A DNA stretch of 64,000 bases from Pegoplata infirma (lineage: Eukaryota; Arthropoda; Insecta; Diptera; Anthomyiidae), in contig OY992537.1 of assembly GCA_963921195.1 (NCBI GenBank), positions 98,476,736-98,540,735 of the forward strand, given 5' to 3'. Below are positions 1 to 9,194 of the stretch, one piece after another; position 1 is the first letter of the stretch, and each line of letters starts with the position of its first letter. The position numbers and the translations under genes are program-made. The notes under the pieces are model-generated. The model did not search any database and was not told the DNA's origin. It worked only from the letters and a program-made list of their open reading frames with translations.

Positions 1-1130
1 TGCAATATCATCATGTGTTTTTCGAAGGGTGTGTCCAATCCAATTCCATTTTCGCCTTCGTATTTCAAGATCGACTGGGGTTAGCGATGTGATTGTACCA
101 CAGACCATATAGACATGCAACACGAGTGCTTATTTTGGTACTTTCAATATGGACGCATACAAAATACTACTCAATTTACTTCTCTGCCTAGAATACGTGT
201 GCCTGTACGTGTGAGCATTTGCATCTGTATTTTCGTTGTTTGTTTACGTTTTGTATGAAACGTCAAAAGTTACACGCGCGTGCCGTCACTAATCCATACA
301 CATATGCGAAACTTGTTCGTTTCACCCCTATGGATTGTACACAGCCTTGAGTTGGAGATGGTATTCGGCCAGAAAATTTTGAGAATTTTTCGCAAACATC
401 TATTAACAAAGATTTGTATTGAACCAAAGTCGCGGGGGCCGCATTCCAGGTTTCACACCAATACAGCATGATGGACTTAACGTTAGAATTAATTAGTTTA
501 ATCTTCACATGGCGGGATAGTGTTGTAGATTTCCTTACATTACCAAGGCGACCAAATGTTTGCTTAGCAGTTTTAATTCTATTTGCTATATCCGCGCTAG
601 ACCCTCCAGATTTTGTCAGGATACTACCTAAGTAGCAGAAAGAGTCCACATCTTCAATGACTCTGTCCTGAACTATAAATTCCTCTGATACATCTGAGTT
701 TATGCGTAATACCTTGGTTTTGGACACATTGACCCTTAGAACTGCTGCTGCTGTTGAGTTGGCGATTGCTTCAAGCCTGTTCTGCATATCTGTGAAACTA
801 TGAGATAACAGACAGATGTCATCGGCATAATCAAGGTCCTCTAGTCGCGATTGTAGGCCCCACGTTATTCCACGTCCTTCTCTTGTGGCTCCTTGTCTTA
901 CACCTTTATTAACAGATATCTTCCTTCTTAAGCTGTTTTCATGCAAGATTCGACAACTAGATTCCTTATATAGCACTTTAATAAGAGATATCAGCTTTAT
1001 GGGAACTTGTTTACATTCGAGGGAGGACCAAATAACTTCATGTGGCAAATGTATCATGTATCAAACGCCTTCTCAAAATCTATAAATATGAGGTATAGGA
1101 AATACTCCAAGATATTTGGCACCATCAAAG
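1..1130 (-). pseudogene. Non-LTR retrotransposon (LINE) reverse transcriptase, C-terminal part, degenerate (type R)
   Basis: A minus-strand open frame at 263-1057 (264 codons) is the palm and thumb of a LINE reverse transcriptase, which copies element RNA into DNA at a nicked target. Visible motifs: a motif-A relic (IDFEKAFD) near 1067-1093, now out of frame; VNKGVRQGAT (motif B region) at about residues 49-58; the catalytic YADD box at residues 77-80 (818-829); then the thumb signature YLGSIL and an LLYGCETW-like LYWCETW. After the stop near 263 the C-terminal signature RRRKWNWIGHTLRK continues in pieces between about 1 and 90, so the copy runs off the left edge. Frameshifts and stops show it is dead. 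The thumb style resembles RTE/CR1-like elements; the clade is not settled. No endonuclease domain lies in the window. Confidence 0.85.
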
Positions 1131-1179
1131 AAGGTTATTATTGTTTCGATCAAAAAAATCCAGGAATCTTATAATTCCA

Positions 1180-1243
1180 AATTGTCACAACGGACTCGTG
1201 GTGTGACAACAACCCTTTTGCAGCCACTTCCAACCTAACCTAT
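1180..1243 (+). mobile_element. 3' tip of a type-A LINE with (AACCT)n tail
   Basis: The sequence GCAGCCACTT followed by CCAACCTAACCTA matches the last bases of the better preserved type-A LINE ends at 11880-11912 and 57780-57806. Only about 60 bases are recognisable, so this is an extreme 5' truncation or a decayed copy. Confidence 0.55.
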
Positions 1244-2040
1244 ACTTCCTTATAAGCCACACGGTTTCGGTCTTACTGTGATTTACTCTCGCCACAGTTT
1301 CCTGCCCTCTAGCCCTTCCGCTCGATGAGATTTAGTTCATCATTGCCTTTAAATATGGCAATCTAATAAATTCCGATCAGCCAAATAAATTATACCAAAA
1401 CCCATGAATTTATTTCTTAATGTTAAGCTCAAAGATGATATAATAAAATCCTAAACAGATGGAAAAATTCCATTTGTCATGTAATATTTATTTGCGGTAA
1501 AAATAATTTGGTTAGACTACAAAATGAAATCACCCAGTTAAACCTCCAAAAGAAGTTCATGGAAATCCTTAATTTTTTTTATTACGGTTTGTTATTTGTT
1601 TTTTGCAAACAATGAAAACAATAACAACAATAACTGAGCACATAATGCACTTGGTGGTTAGGTTAAGTAGACCTGTCTTCTCCAGAAAAAAATATAAATG
1701 TATATAAGTACAATAACAAAAAAAAAACTAAACTAAAACCAAATCTTAATAAACCAAATAAAAAAACAACAAACTGGTTTAACAATCGACCGGTTAATGT
1801 CTCTTGACTTTGTATTTTTAAACGGAGGAGCATATAAACATGAATGCGCCAAAAAAAAAAATATATAAAATATTTTTTTTTTTGGTAAATACAAAAAAAT
1901 TGTTAACAAACTTGAAATGCCATTGAACAATCAAAACAGCCCAGGCCAAAACCAAACTACCAAAAAAACAAAATCAAGCACATGCATGTAGAGTTTAATG
2001 TACGTGAAGTACACGGTAGATGGTTTAAACAGGGTGCAGT
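1244..2040. other. Stretch without recognisable gene
   Basis: AT-rich DNA with A-runs. The only element-like mark is GGTTAGGTTAAG at 1655-1666, which has the (AACCT)n tail sequence in minus orientation and could be the displaced 3' tail of the type-B LINE starting at 2063. The small open frame at 1733-1930 (minus) is lysine/phenylalanine-rich low-complexity translation, and I do not support it. Confidence 0.4.
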
Positions 2041-2044
2041 TAAA

Positions 2045-2740
2045 ATTTGTATAAACGAAATCTTATGACTGATAAACTCTATATAGTTCTGCTTTGGATT
2101 GAAAAAAATAGTGGAGAGCATTGGTGAGTGCATGTTGCACTACTTTACATCTATCAAAGTCTCGAACTGTGAACTCATTATAATTGAGTCGAGTTCGTGC
2201 CAAAGCCGGGCAGTGACACATGATGTGTTCAATGGTCTCCTCGACGCCTGGTGTCTCGCATCTTTTGCAGCTTGCGTCCGTAATAAGGCATGGCATGTTT
2301 CCTGTCAAGACAGTGTCCCGTAATTAAACGTACTACATTCTATTCTCGTAAGTGAAAGTAAGAATTTAGTTCCTACTAAATCATAGCATGACCACAAAAT
2401 TCTGCTTATACGACTTGTTCCAAGTTCCCTCCATCTTCGATTTGCCTTGGCGACAGTAAGGGAATTTCGTTTTAGGTTGTAATGCTGGAGTGGCGGTGAA
2501 AGCATTATGTCGCAACCTATGTCATCTGCTCCAAGTTTTGCGAGTTCATCTACTTTCTCGTTTTCTTCTATTCCTTCGTGCCCTGGTACCTATAATAAGG
2601 TAACCTTATTATTAAAGCACAGTTGTTTTAAATTTTCGTAACACTTCAAAACCGTTTTTGATTTAATTTGGTAGCTCAAGATTGTCTTTAGAGCAGCTTG
2701 ACTATCGACGAAGAAACAGTCAACCAGTGGAAAAGTTTAT
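2045..2740 (-). pseudogene. Type-B LINE 3' end: RNase H domain plus CCHC motif, degenerate
   Basis: Read on the minus strand from 2740 down, the fragment shows an RNase H fold signature. VDSQAALKTIL at 2682-2709 holds the second catalytic Asp region. It is followed by VPGHEGIEENEKVDELAK at about 2530-2590, where the final Asp of ..VDELA is the last catalytic residue. A tryptophan/arginine-rich linker comes next (2305-2505, containing RWRELGTSRISRIL). The C-terminal C-x2-C-x10-H-x2-C knuckle (C14, C17, H28, C31 of the frame at 2063-2308) ends in HCPALARTRL. RNase H would remove the RNA strand during reverse transcription; the knuckle presumably binds nucleic acid. A frameshift near 2305 splits the protein. 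The RNase H plus CCHC order fits the I/Loa-type superfamily. The same type lies at 8456-8951. Confidence 0.85.
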
Positions 2741-2819
2741 CCTCAGCGTCTTATATTTTTTGTTCCGATCTAATAGATGCAAAGTAGTACGGACGTGTTG
2801 AATTAGAAGTTACTGCTAA

Positions 2820-3718
2820 AGCTTCTAGAATAACATCTCGAAAGGATTATGTTATTTTAGTCCCTAAATTCGAAGAGACAAGACAGCTTGAACGACAGAT
2901 AAACGAACCTTTTCCGTAATGTGATGTGCGATCAACTGGACAATCGACAACAAATGGTTGTGATCTACTATACAACCGAGTGTTTTAAACAAAAACTCAG
3001 ACCCTGGGACATCCCACATTCCGACAATGCTCTAATGAGTCAATAGAGTCCGGTACCCTATTGTCATTGCTAAGCATCAATACACAATACCTTCGCACAC
3101 GGTTCAAAATATCCAAACTAGACTTTGAAGCCCGTGCCTATTCATAATAGTTGTATTCCATCTTCGGTCGGATATAAGTGGTATAAATAGTAAGGAGATC
3201 GGATGAGGTGAAAAACTTCTTAAAACGGTTTAAAAAACCGAATCACTTGAATGCTTCTTTCGACACTTGAAAAAACGAACTTATTTAGGTTAGGTTAGGT
3301 TAACCTAACTTATTTAACGGACCTCACACTTATTTTAATGCCCAGAACATTAAGAGTGTCCGATTCCCCAATACTTATACGACACATATGCACAGATGAC
3401 GCTGTTCGATCCACAGTCCTGTGGGTAAACATACAGCATTAGGTTGACTTTATTCGCAAGACCCTACTCTGACATTGTCAAGAGGTCTTGGTTAAGATTA
3501 TATTTGATAATCTGTCGCTTGCCCTTAACCTCAACAAGGTTTGGACTACGATCAATGGAAAATTAATGACAAATGTTGCTGTCATCTGCAAAAGAGTCGA
3601 TAGGATTTGAAGTTCGACTTAACAGGTCGTTAAGAAAAAGAGTAGGAGAAAGAGCAGAACTTTGCGGTATCCCTGATTGAAGCCGACACTTGTTCGATGA
3701 GAACCCATCTATACAAAC
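2820..3718 (-). pseudogene. Jockey-like LINE reverse transcriptase (type J), degenerate, with a 20-bp tail insertion
   Basis: Minus-strand translation from 3718 down gives the core of a Jockey-type RT: LNDLLSRTSNPIDSFADD (catalytic F/YADD at about 3570-3580) followed by SNICH, then VEVKGKRQI, a segment reading ESDTLNVLGIKIS near 3340-3380, then YPTED near 3160. The C-terminal thumb has SLDILNRV near 3110 and the tail motif VDCPVDRTSHYGKGSF near 2900. These parallel the plus-strand copy at 7300-11370 motif by motif. Multiple stops and frame changes make it a pseudogene. A 20-bp insert flanked by a 9-bp direct repeat interrupts it at 3278-3315 (separate entry). The 5' side abuts a type-A LINE fragment at about 3720. 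Confidence 0.85.
3278..3315 (-). mobile_element. 20-bp (AGGTT)n insert flanked by 9-bp direct repeats
   Basis: AACTTATTT occurs at 3278-3286 and again at 3307-3315. Between them lie the 20 bases AGGTTAGGTTAGGTTAACCT. Outside the repeats the Jockey-like RT sequence continues on both sides. The simplest reading is a LINE insertion truncated so far that only its pentameric tail was copied, with a 9-bp target-site duplication. Confidence 0.7.
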
Positions 3719-3719
3719 A

Positions 3720-3985
3720 CGTTTTTTTTAGTAACTCTGGCAAAAGAAATTTGACTGCACATTAATCTCAGCTCAGCGTGTTTTCCTATAAAGCAGTGTC
3801 CGGAAATTACAGTATCCACTGTCGAAATCTCTTCCCTTGAAAGCTATATGAGCGCACTTGTACACTTCTGATTAAGAGAAGGTCAAATCTGTCGTTTAGT
3901 CACACACGTTCATCCATGTACCTATCTCTGATCAGTTTTCGTCGCAAAACAAAGACGCTTATTTGCTTGCAAGTTTCTAGAGGCA
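3720..3985 (-). pseudogene. Type-A LINE fragment (RNase H linker region)
   Basis: Minus-strand sequence begins at the MPLETCKQ codons (near 3985) and continues through the linker, with NQK..TS at about 3850 and a decayed ITGHCLIGKHA-like box near 3790. It stops at 3720 where the Jockey-like RT begins. Its 5' edge directly abuts the (AACCT)3 tail of the next copy (3985-4001), so the copies are head to tail. Stops and frameshifts throughout. Confidence 0.7.
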
Positions 3986-5400
3986 TAGGTTAGGTTAGGT
4001 TATAAGTGGCTGCTGACTTTAAACTCTGAGGTCCGTTGTTATACCATGGGACCGTAATAAGTTCCCCTACTAGTCCCTGCCGTTAAACAAATTTGAGCTC
4101 CTTATGAAACTCCTGAGACATTGAATTTTGACATCCGACAAATCAGAAAGATCGTGCAGCTGCCTAAATCCCAGTAAAGCAAGTCACTGACAAGAAAGTG
4201 CCGGGCAATGGCAGATAAAGTGTTCGAAAGTATTCAACTCCTCCTCAAAAATTCGTTTGCCGGCATATTTAATCGCTATGCGTGCTTTCCTATAAGACAG
4301 TGTCAGGTAATTACAGCAACCATCGTTGAAATGTGTGTTTTGGGACCCATACAAATCGTATGTCAAACTTAATCATCTTATTCAAAGAAGTTGACTGTCG
4401 GAATAGATGTTTATTGTGGTTGTAGAGAAGATATTGCAACTCAACCAGTCAGCCACTTCCTTTATTGGCAGCATCTTTGCCTAGTAAAAACTGCAATGAT
4501 CTGACAATCTTCGAGCTAGGCTCAACCCAAGCTCTTCAGGAATAGACTACGAAGCCCACTAATTCGTGTAGCTTCGGTCCATCCGTGTAAAAATCCATTG
4601 AATCTCCACCACCCGGAATGCCCGACTCCCCGTGGGAGTCATACCATCACATTCCATAGAGGCATACCGACACATTCCAATTCCATTGGAACCTGTAAGG
4701 TAGTTCCCAGTTTTACAAGCTAATCGGCTTTGCAATTCCCTAAAACGTCTCTTTGCCCTGGGACCCACATGATTCGTAAGTCAAACAGCTTGGCCATCCA
4801 ATTCAAAGACGGACAGCAGTTAAGGGCAGATATTGATTTAGATCAATATCTGGGACTTGACCGCGACTTGACTGTTGGAATAAATGTTGACTGCAGTTGT
4901 GGACAAGACATTTCAACTTAACCAGTCAGCCACTTCCTATTATTTCATTTTTGCTGCTGGAGACGACGTGGCATCGTCAAGATTTCTCTATTGTCAAAAT
5001 ATTATGCATCAATGTCTTCATAAGAAGCTACGGACGATTAGGTCAGTTAAGAGCAGATCTTGTTTTCAGAAATACTTGGACGCGGCTTGACTTTCGGAAT
5101 AGATGTTGACTGCGGTTGTAGACAATACATTGCAATTCAATCAGTTAGCCACTTCCCTTATTGCCAGCATCTATGGTTAACACTGCAATGATCTGGCAAT
5201 CCACGAGCCAGACTCAACCTAAGCTCTCCCGAATAGACTCCGAAGCCCACTTATTCGTGTGATTTCGATTTACTTGTGTAAAAAAATTATAGAAGCTCCA
5301 CTACCAGGAATGACCTTCATCCAAGACTCCTTGGATGGTATTATAGTGGTATAGTGACGCTCAAAAAGACTCTTAAGGGAACACAGTCCACATTTTGTGA
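3985..5400 (-). pseudogene. Tandem, truncated type-A LINE 3' ends (RNase H plus CCHC), at least three restarts
   Basis: On the minus strand the N-terminal part of an RNase H domain (TDG..., GFGVYS, DHCSVF, YSDSQAA) restarts near 5350, near 4960 and near 4640. Between them are RNase H C-terminal pieces (MWVPGQRD near 4760, GNCKAD near 4735). The last copy runs to EELNTFEHFICHCPALSCQ (4184-4260) and then to the family 3' UTR ending in (AACCT)3 at 3987-4001. Each copy is broken by stops. Repeated restarts on the same strand point to local tandem duplication or repeated insertion rather than a single element. They are too decayed to encode protein. Confidence 0.75.
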
Positions 5401-5439
5401 TATTGTTATCTTTTTCAAGATTTAATATCGCTTACCAGA

Positions 5440-5906
5440 TGGCACTGCCGTATACTCACTAAAGTGATCACCGGGCACTGACTTATAGGTTATCATAGAA
5501 AGAAAATGGAAATCCGATGACAGCTGTAGAAGGTGCGATGAACCTAACACTGAGGAAACTGTCGACCATATTCTTTGCCAATGTCCTGCTTTGGCCAGAA
5601 CCCTACTGTACATATTGGGCAGACATGACTTCGGGAGCTTGGAAAGTCAAATAGTACAATTCGCGATGAGGACAAACGCGATCTATCAGCGTCGCTAAGG
5701 AATTATTGTGGTTTCGCTCTGGACCGGCTTTGGCCAGAACTCGACTGCACATATTGGGCAGATATGACTTCGGGAGCTTGAATAGGACATTTTGCGATGA
5801 GGACAAACGCGTTCTATCAGCGTCGCTGAAGAATTATTGTGGTTTCGCAATGGACCGTCCGGTCCATGTGAGGAGTCTTTGTATTAACAAAGAAACCTCA
5901 AAATAA
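5440..5906 (+). pseudogene. Type-C LINE 3' end (CCHC region) with internal 139-bp tandem duplication
   Basis: Plus-strand reading gives a VITGH box, then CRRCDEP (the C-x2-C), TVDHILCQCPALARTLL (H-x2-C followed by CPAL) and a conserved tail similar to HILGRHDFGSL. This is the C-terminal knuckle of an RNase H-bearing LINE. The block starting CTTTGGCCAGAA at 5589 repeats at 5728, so the segment encoding CPAL to the stop is present twice, about 139 bp apart. A related and longer copy lies at 18967-19520. Not functional. Confidence 0.8.
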
Positions 5907-7260
5907 ACCTCATTTCGCCGGCAGATTTCAAATATCAGACTACATCAAACTTCGTTTAAACTTAGCCCAGATTCCAAAAAACTCTGTCAATGCCCTCCTT
6001 AAAATCATTTTCGGTCTTTACAGGACTTTTTACAAATTTTAACTGAACACTGGTGACACCAAATGCAGTTTCATCGTCATTATCGCACACATATTTGCTT
6101 TTGTTGTTGTTGTCGTCGTAACCGTCATCATAGCATCGCAAGAAGAACAGTTTGGAAAATGTTAACTTAACCAAAAATAAAACCGAAATTTATGGTAAAG
6201 TCATCTTGTTTAACGGCTTACAAAACAATGTTGCCTTGTATCACACAAATTCGTGTATTTCGATTTACGATTATATGGGTATTTATGCTTTTTTGTTTTT
6301 TTGTTGTAGTTGTTTGGCTTTCATTCGGCTCGTACGACGTCTTCCTTTAACTTGTTTCAAGATGTTGTTGATAGTTTTGGCTTTTAAATATTTTGAATGG
6401 TTTTTGGTTGTCATTTACATTTAGACTTTTTGAAGGAAATATAGTAAAAAAAAGCAAAAAAAAAACGAATAAAGGCTAGACTTTTGGCGGGACAATAACC
6501 AAACAGCATACAATGTACGCAGCAAAATGCTGGTTGATGTTTGGAAATGTTTGAGTGGCCAAAAAAAAAAAAAGTTAAGCGTTTCTACCGAAATACTATA
6601 TCTTACACATGCTTGAAACACAAATCTTGTCTTCTTGGAAAAACGAAAAAAAAAAATCGTAAACCAGACATAAAGTTGTATACAATGCTTGTTTTTTTCT
6701 TGCTGTATTTGGTTAAAATCATACTACACATACCGCCTAAGAGCCAGCCAGTCAGTCGTCCCAAGTCTGGTGGTTTTTGGCCGGCCGACTGTCATCACTG
6801 CATGCAATTTTAGTACGAACAAGGCAAACAACAAACAAAAACAACTGGCAACCAGGCGACTTAAATCGTGTTTCAAAAGTTTTTTTTTCTGCTTTTAATA
6901 TTATATGGAATGGATTTTTTTTTAAGTTTTTCTGCCATTCTTGAAATCTTTATGTGTGTTTTTAGTATTTATTTTTGGACTTTTAACCTGATACTTAACA
7001 TTTTTTTGTGTTCGGTGTGCTACAAAAAAAAAAAAATGCAACAAACCTTAATTATGGTCGGCTTAAAGAAGTTGACTTTGCACAGAAAAAAAATTGTATT
7101 TGTGGTTGTTAAGTAGTTTTTTTTTAAGGAAATACCTTTAAATTACTGAAATGTTAATCTGAAGTTGGGTATTTAGAAAAAGAATATTTGAAATTTTTTG
7201 TAAATTTTTTAATGTTTTTAAGAACTTATGTTGAAATTTATTTTTGTGAGTCATATTAAC
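5907..7260. other. Gene-free AT-rich stretch
   Basis: No domain-bearing frame. The minus frame at 5962-6174 (70 codons) encodes a D/N-rich run driven by a TTGTTGTCGTCG-type microsatellite at about 6098-6125. It could be a piece of a low-complexity exon, but it has no recognisable family and I do not annotate it as a gene. Frames between 6421 and 7116 are phenylalanine/lysine-rich translations of T and A runs. Confidence 0.5.
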
Positions 7261-7299
7261 TGGTATTAAAGATTTTGGGACGAAATTTTCTTCAGTGTC

Positions 7300-7431
7300 T
7301 CTAGGTATCTAAAGGCTAACTTACGTTTAAATGATCGACAGTATATTTTTCGTAGAACTCGTTCTACTGGAGATCTGTTGGCGTTCCTTTGGGAACGTTG
7401 GAGTCCACCATTTTCGTGAGAGTAAGGTTGG
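7300..7431 (+). pseudogene. Jockey-like LINE RT (type J), N-terminal RT segment (part 1 of a split copy)
   Basis: Plus-strand translation shows FRRTRSTGDLLAFLWERWS near 7350-7405, the conserved block upstream of RT motif A in Jockey-type elements. The same block occurs on the minus strand near 22240. The frame stops at about 7431, where a type-R LINE fragment intrudes. The next Jockey segment (LDMSKAFDCV) begins at about 8137. Confidence 0.75.
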
Positions 7432-8136
7432 AGTATGAAATGCGCCTTTAACGCGGGATCTGTAGAACCCCTTAACTTTCTACAAACTTCAGTTGAACGT
7501 GTTAAAGAATTCCAATATGTTGGCAGCATAATTACAGAAGAAGGTGGAACTGAAAAATATGTGTACAGTCGTATAAAAACCCCTAGGTGCGTTTACACAA
7601 CTGCACAAGGTTTGGAACTCTTCCTCATATAGGGTAAAAACTAAAATTGATATATTTTGTTTTATCCGTACTGCTTTATAACTGTGAGACATGGTCTGCC
7701 ACAGAAGCGGTACAAAATAAACTTCGAGTCTTCGTCAACCGATCTCTTCGGAGAATTCTTAAAATATTTTGGCCCCGCACCATCACCAACGAAGAATTGT
7801 GGGCAAGAGCAAACGTAAGAAACGTTAATATGGAAGTCCGTAGAAGAAAATTTTGGTTGGATCGGTCACACCCTTCGCAAGCCGCCTTGAAGAAGTTAGC
7901 AACTACGCTCTTGTCTGCAACCCACAAGGAAGTAGAAAACGGGGTCGGCCAAAAAACACCTGGCGACGATCTACAATGCAAGAAATAATTTCCATATCAG
8001 ATTGTTTTGGGACACAACTCCGGAAAGCTCAAAGATCTGGCCGAACATCGACAGAGATGGAGAGAAGTTATAGACATCCTATGTCCAGTATAGATGCAGC
8101 TCCGACTCAACCGAAGACGAGCAAGGCAATTGGTTG
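7432..8136 (+). pseudogene. Type-R LINE 3' end (RT thumb and C-terminus), inserted in the Jockey-like copy
   Basis: Shows VKEFQYVGSIITEEGG (7501-7550), LYNCETWSATEAVQNKLR (7675-7730), RSLRRILKIFWPR, ELWARANVRNVNMEVRRRKF (7795-7855), a WIGHTLRK relic (about 7858-7880) and a GRPKNTWRRS block near 7940-7975. It ends with a stop at about 8134. This is the same type as 1-1130 but on the opposite strand. Three frame changes break it. AAGGT flanks the fragment on both sides (about 7424 and 8141), consistent with a short target-site duplication in the host LINE. Confidence 0.8.
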
Positions 8137-8456
8137 ATTGAAGGTGGTTCCTCTAGATATGTCCAAGGCATTTGATTGTGTGCGGTACGGTGCGCTCATA
8201 TCTAAGCTTAATGCCTTTTGGTGTTAGTAATGACTTCTCTCGATTTTTTTCGAGTTTCCGCAGAGATCGTTCTAGTGTTGTTATAGATGGGTTATCATTA
8301 AATGAGTTTCAGCTCCAATCAGGGGTACCTCAATGTTCCAATCTTTCTCTTACCCTTTTTCTTATTTCTCTGAACGACCTTCTAAGTCAAACTTCAAATC
8401 CTATATACTCTTTTCCAGATGACAGCAACATTTGTCATTAATTTTCCTTTCGATCA
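8137..8456 (+). pseudogene. Jockey-like LINE RT (type J), motifs A to C (part 2 of the split copy)
   Basis: Reads LDMSKAFDCV (motif A with its catalytic Asp, near 8152-8182), then FGVSNDFSRFFSSF, VVIDGLSLNEFQLQSGVPQ (motif B), LTLFLISLNDLLSQTSNP and PDDSNICH. In the last, the catalytic F/YADD box has mutated to FPDD (near 8413-8424). The loss of the first Ala and the decayed C-terminal frame mean no activity. A type-B LINE interrupts it at about 8456. Confidence 0.85.
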
Positions 8457-8951
8457 AACTCGCGAAACTTTGAGCAGATGGCACAGGTACCACCATAATG
8501 CTTTCACCGCCACTCGAAAATGGAGGGAACATGGGACAAGTCGTATAAGCAGAATTTTGTGGTCATTCTATGATTTAGGAATGACACAATTCTTACTTTC
8601 TATTACGAGAATAGAATGTCGAATGTTGACAGGTTTAATAACGGGGCACTGTCTTGTCGGTAAACATGCATGAATCTTATTACGGACGCAAAGTGCGAGA
8701 CACTAGGCGTTGAGGAGACATTGAACACATCCTGTGTTACTGCCCGGCTTTGACGCGAACTCCACTATCAATTATAGGCAGTTCATAGTTCGAGACATTG
8801 GAGAAAATTACGAGTATAGTCCTGAAAAGTTTAAAGCAATTCGCAATGAAGGTTAATGTATTTAGTCGATAATCAGAAAAAGTTTTCTTGTACCGCTATG
8901 GACCAATTGGTCTATGAGGAGTACCGTTCTGCCATTGCCACCCTAACCTAA
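8456..8951 (+). pseudogene. Type-B LINE 3' end inserted into the Jockey-like copy
   Basis: Begins inside the RNase H domain at the codons for ELAKLGADD. It continues through WREHGTSRISRIL (8521-8560) and LTGLITGHCLVGKHA (8625-8670), then a decayed C-x2-C / HILCYCPAL block (8690-8760), and ends in CCACCCTAACCTAAC at 8938-8952. GATC-containing flanks (TTCGATC before, TTTGATC after) resemble a diverged target-site duplication, and the Jockey-like frame resumes right after. Same family as 2045-2740. Confidence 0.85.
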
Positions 8952-9194
8952 CTTTGATCGTAGACCAAGCCTTGTTGAGCTTGAGGGCAAAAGGCAGATT
9001 ATAATGGCAAAATTACGACTTGTTGACAGTTTCTGAGTGGGGTCTTACGAACACGGTTTAGTTTAATGCACGCAAGACTCAATGTTGTATGTTGACCCCT
9101 CAGGAATGTGGTACCAACAGAGTCCTCTGAACATATGGGTGTTGTAAGTATCGACGAATCTGACACTCTTGATGCTCTAGGCATGAAGATTCAA
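8952..9194 (+). pseudogene. Jockey-like LINE RT (type J), segment after motif C (part 3)
   Basis: Reads DRRPSLVELEGKRQI, then FNARKTQCCMLTPQ (about 9060-9100) and a region corresponding to SIDESDTLDALGMKI (9150-9186) with frame changes. This follows the FADD box in the minus-strand copy at 2820-3718. The protein-like sequence ends where palindromic satellite DNA begins. Confidence 0.8.

Noticed and set aside
3281..3306. A true interstitial telomere array
   Set aside because: Only about four pentamers are present, and they sit within a 9-bp direct repeat inside an RT frame, which fits a LINE tail better.
5962..6174. Asp/Asn-rich 70-codon minus frame
   Set aside because: Driven by a short GTT/GTC microsatellite; possible exon piece but no support.
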